A stretch of DNA of 6,757 nt from Hydrogenophaga sp. (GTDB lineage Bacteria; Pseudomonadota; Gammaproteobacteria; Burkholderiales; Burkholderiaceae_C): NCBI GenBank assembly GCA_020047875.1, contig JAIFNE010000153.1, forward strand, positions 1 to 6,757. Direction: 5' to 3'. Below the pieces are notes generated by a model. It did no database searches, was not told where the DNA came from, and saw only the letters and a program-made list of their open reading frames with translations. Each line of letters starts with the position of its first letter. Position 1 is the stretch's first letter. Position numbers and translations under genes: made by a program. Positions 5,593-6,757 of this stretch are shown piece by piece.

Positions 5593-5670
5593 CCGTTCGG
5601 GCTGAGCCGGTCGTTGGGAGCCCAACGACCGGCTCAGGGCGAACGGTTGATACTTCTTCGGGCCGGATCA
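5593..5670. repeat. Dispersed palindromic repeat, copy 2 (REP-like)
   Basis: Positions 5593-5646 form a hairpin with 26-bp arms, two internal G-G mismatches, an uninterrupted 17-bp inner stem (5602-5618 with 5621-5637) and a 2-nt centre AG. The tail to 5670 is shared with copy 1. The 69-bp match (5602-5670 against 939-1007) differs at four bases, two of them the central dinucleotide, which is AG here and CT in copy 1. It lies between convergent mazF and lrp-like genes, where such repeats often serve as transcription or mRNA-decay boundaries. That role is inferred. Confidence 0.87.
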
Positions 5671-5777
5671 GTAATCCAGCGACCGTTTGCCTCACAGGCG
5701 GCGTGTTGGGCGCTGCTGGCGCGCGGGAACGCTGCGCCCGCATTGAGCGCGCGGCGGTGGTCGCCGGTCGGCGCCCG

Positions 5778-6261
5778 CTACTTGCTGCGCGGCCCCAACA
5801 CGCCAGTGCCGGTGGTTGGCTGCGCCAGGTGCGCCAGCGGCAGCGCGCCCGCCGCCTTCACCTGACCCAGCGAGAAGCTGGTGTGGAGGTCTTTGACGTT
5901 CGGCAGATTCAGCAGCACTTCGCGCGCAAAGCGGCTGAATTCGGCCAGGTCGGGGCAGACCACCTGCAGCTCGAAGGTGCCCGAGCCGCTGATGTAGTGG
6001 CAGCTCACGATCTGCGGAATGTCGCGGATGGCAGCCTCCAGCGCGCGGGTTACCTCGCCCTGGTTGCGTTCGGCGTCCAGCCGCACAAAGGCCAGCACGC
6101 CGAGGCCGATCTTTTCCCGGTCCAGCCAGTGCCCGCACGCGGCGCCAGCAAGGCGCCGCCGACAGGCCCACGCGCTGCGCCAGTTCGGCGTTGGTCAGGC
6201 GGCCTTCGCGTTGCAGTTCGTTCAAGATGGCCCAGTCGAAGCGATCAAGTGTTTCTGTCAT
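5778..6261 (-). pseudogene. Lrp/AsnC-family transcriptional regulator, frameshifted
   Basis: An Lrp/AsnC regulator normally has an N-terminal helix-turn-helix and a C-terminal RAM ligand-binding domain. From ATG 6261 the first frame gives LDRFDWAILNELQREGRLTN, AELAQRVGLSAAPCWRRVRAL. After the CTGGCTGG sequence at 6122-6129 the family sequence continues in another frame: LDREKIGLGVLAFVRLDAE, then IVSCHYISGSGTFELQVVCP, LLNLPNVKDLHTSFSLGQVK and a stop at 5778. About 12 residues expected between VRAL and LDREK (the usual E-x-x-G-V-I-x-G-Y-R-A linker) are missing, which implies a deletion near 35 bp bounded by CTGG repeats. The frame-A product would be DNA-binding only, with an unrelated tail. It is divergent from the indolepyruvate oxidoreductase gene, a pairing that suggests it regulated that gene. 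Confidence 0.88.
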
Positions 6262-6271
6262 GGTGAATTTT

Positions 6272-6290
6272 TAGAAAAGATCATTCTCTA
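6272..6290. promoter_or_regulatory. Candidate Lrp-type operator in the divergent promoter region
   Basis: An AT-rich island between the divergent genes contains a dyad, TAGAAAA (6272-6278), 5 nt, TTCTCTA (6284-6290), matching at 6 of 7 pairs. It begins 11 bp upstream of the Lrp-like start. The TAG...CTA ends and AT-rich core resemble Lrp-type sites. Promoter elements for either gene are not convincing; TACACT near 6342 could be a -10 for the rightward gene. Confidence 0.4.
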
Positions 6291-6409
6291 TTCTGCAAAT
6301 TGGCGGCATGAAAAGCAAACACCTGTCGCGAGGCGGGTCATACACTGTGCGGCACATCGCGCCGGGCCGATCTGCCCACGAGGCGAGCCCACAAAACTGG
6401 AGACTTTTC

Positions 6410-6757
6410 ATGAACGCGCCCCTGCCCGAACACATCCGCCGCGCCCTGGAGACGGTGACGCTGGACGACAAGTATTCGCTCGACCACGGTCGCGCCTTCA
6501 TGAGCGGTGTTCAGGCGCTGGTGAAGCTGCCGATGCTGCAGCGCCGGTTTCATCAGCGGCTACCGCGGCTCGCCGCTGGGCGGGTACGACCAGGCGCTGC
6601 AAAAGGCCGCGCCCTACCTCAAGCAGCAGAACATCGTGTTCCAGCCCGGCGTCAACGAAGAGCTGGCGGCCACCGCGCTCTGGGGCACGCAGCAGCTCGG
6701 CTTCGCGCCACCCGGCACCAACAAATTCGACGGCGTGTTCGGCATCTGGTACGGCAA
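6410..6757 (+). pseudogene. Indolepyruvate ferredoxin oxidoreductase, 5' part, frameshifted and cut by window end
   Basis: This is the start of the large fused indolepyruvate (2-ketoacid) ferredoxin oxidoreductase found in beta- and alphaproteobacteria, a thiamine-diphosphate and Fe-S enzyme that oxidatively decarboxylates arylpyruvates from aromatic amino acid breakdown. GGAGA (6399-6403) lies 6 nt before ATG 6410. The first frame gives TVTLDDKYSLDHGRAFMSGV, QALVKLPMLQR (to about residue 45). The family sequence resumes in another frame at 6546 with GFISGYRGSPLGGYDQ, then QNIVFQPGVNEELAATALWG, TQQLGFAPPGTNKFDG and on to the window end. The expected linker between LQR and AGF, about 11 residues (QRD...GLNT in relatives as remembered), is missing, consistent with a deletion near 32 bp. 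The rest of the gene (about 1100 residues in the family) is outside the window. Confidence 0.85.

Noticed and set aside
1..6757. CRISPR arrays, tRNA or rRNA genes
   Set aside because: No regularly spaced direct repeats, cloverleaf with CCA-type acceptor, or rRNA-like sequence was seen by eye.

Overview
The window is high in GC and reads as a chromosomal segment of a betaproteobacterium, most likely Burkholderiales close to Comamonadaceae. The reasons are the type of fused indolepyruvate oxidoreductase paired with an Lrp regulator, the M48 lipoprotein, an IS5-family element of the IS427 kind, an IS91-family remnant, and a dispersed palindromic repeat whose translation gives the familiar 'RPEPVVG' artefact. 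The taxonomic call is inference from motif memory only.

Layout from left to right. Positions 1-927 hold an apparently intact IS5-family insertion sequence, transcribed leftward, whose transposase is split into two frames at an A7 tract. The IS ends 6 bp before copy 1 of a palindromic repeat (934-1007). Leftward from 2386 to 1215 lies a two-gene toxin-antitoxin-like operon: an XRE-type helix-turn-helix protein followed, with an ATGA overlap, by an AbiEii-family nucleotidyltransferase. The 612 bp from 2387 to 2998 contain that operon's probable promoter and operator, a short degenerate coding-like patch, a long inverted repeat and a hairpin, but no intact gene. Positions 2999-4329 (minus) carry an M48 metalloprotease lipoprotein gene broken by a frameshift. 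Upstream of it is an N-terminal fragment of an IS91-family transposase (4537 to about 4925, minus). Next comes an intact mazEF operon on the plus strand (4975-5561) with a perfect palindrome over its -10 region. Copy 2 of the palindromic repeat (5593-5670) follows mazF. The right end has a frameshifted Lrp/AsnC regulator (5778-6261, minus) and, divergently, the 5' part of an indolepyruvate ferredoxin oxidoreductase gene (from 6410, running off the window), also frameshifted.

Together this looks like an accessory, decaying region. Two toxin-antitoxin operons appear intact and lie, with mobile-element debris, between direct copies of a 69-bp repeat about 4.6 kb apart. The ordinary metabolic and housekeeping genes around them (M48, Lrp, IOR) are each broken once. 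In all three, the two halves match the family well, but roughly 10-13 residues seem to be missing exactly where the frame changes. That shared pattern is the most unusual thing in the window. It means either recent parallel gene loss or a systematic sequence or assembly error, and raw reads would decide. No tRNA, rRNA or CRISPR array was seen.
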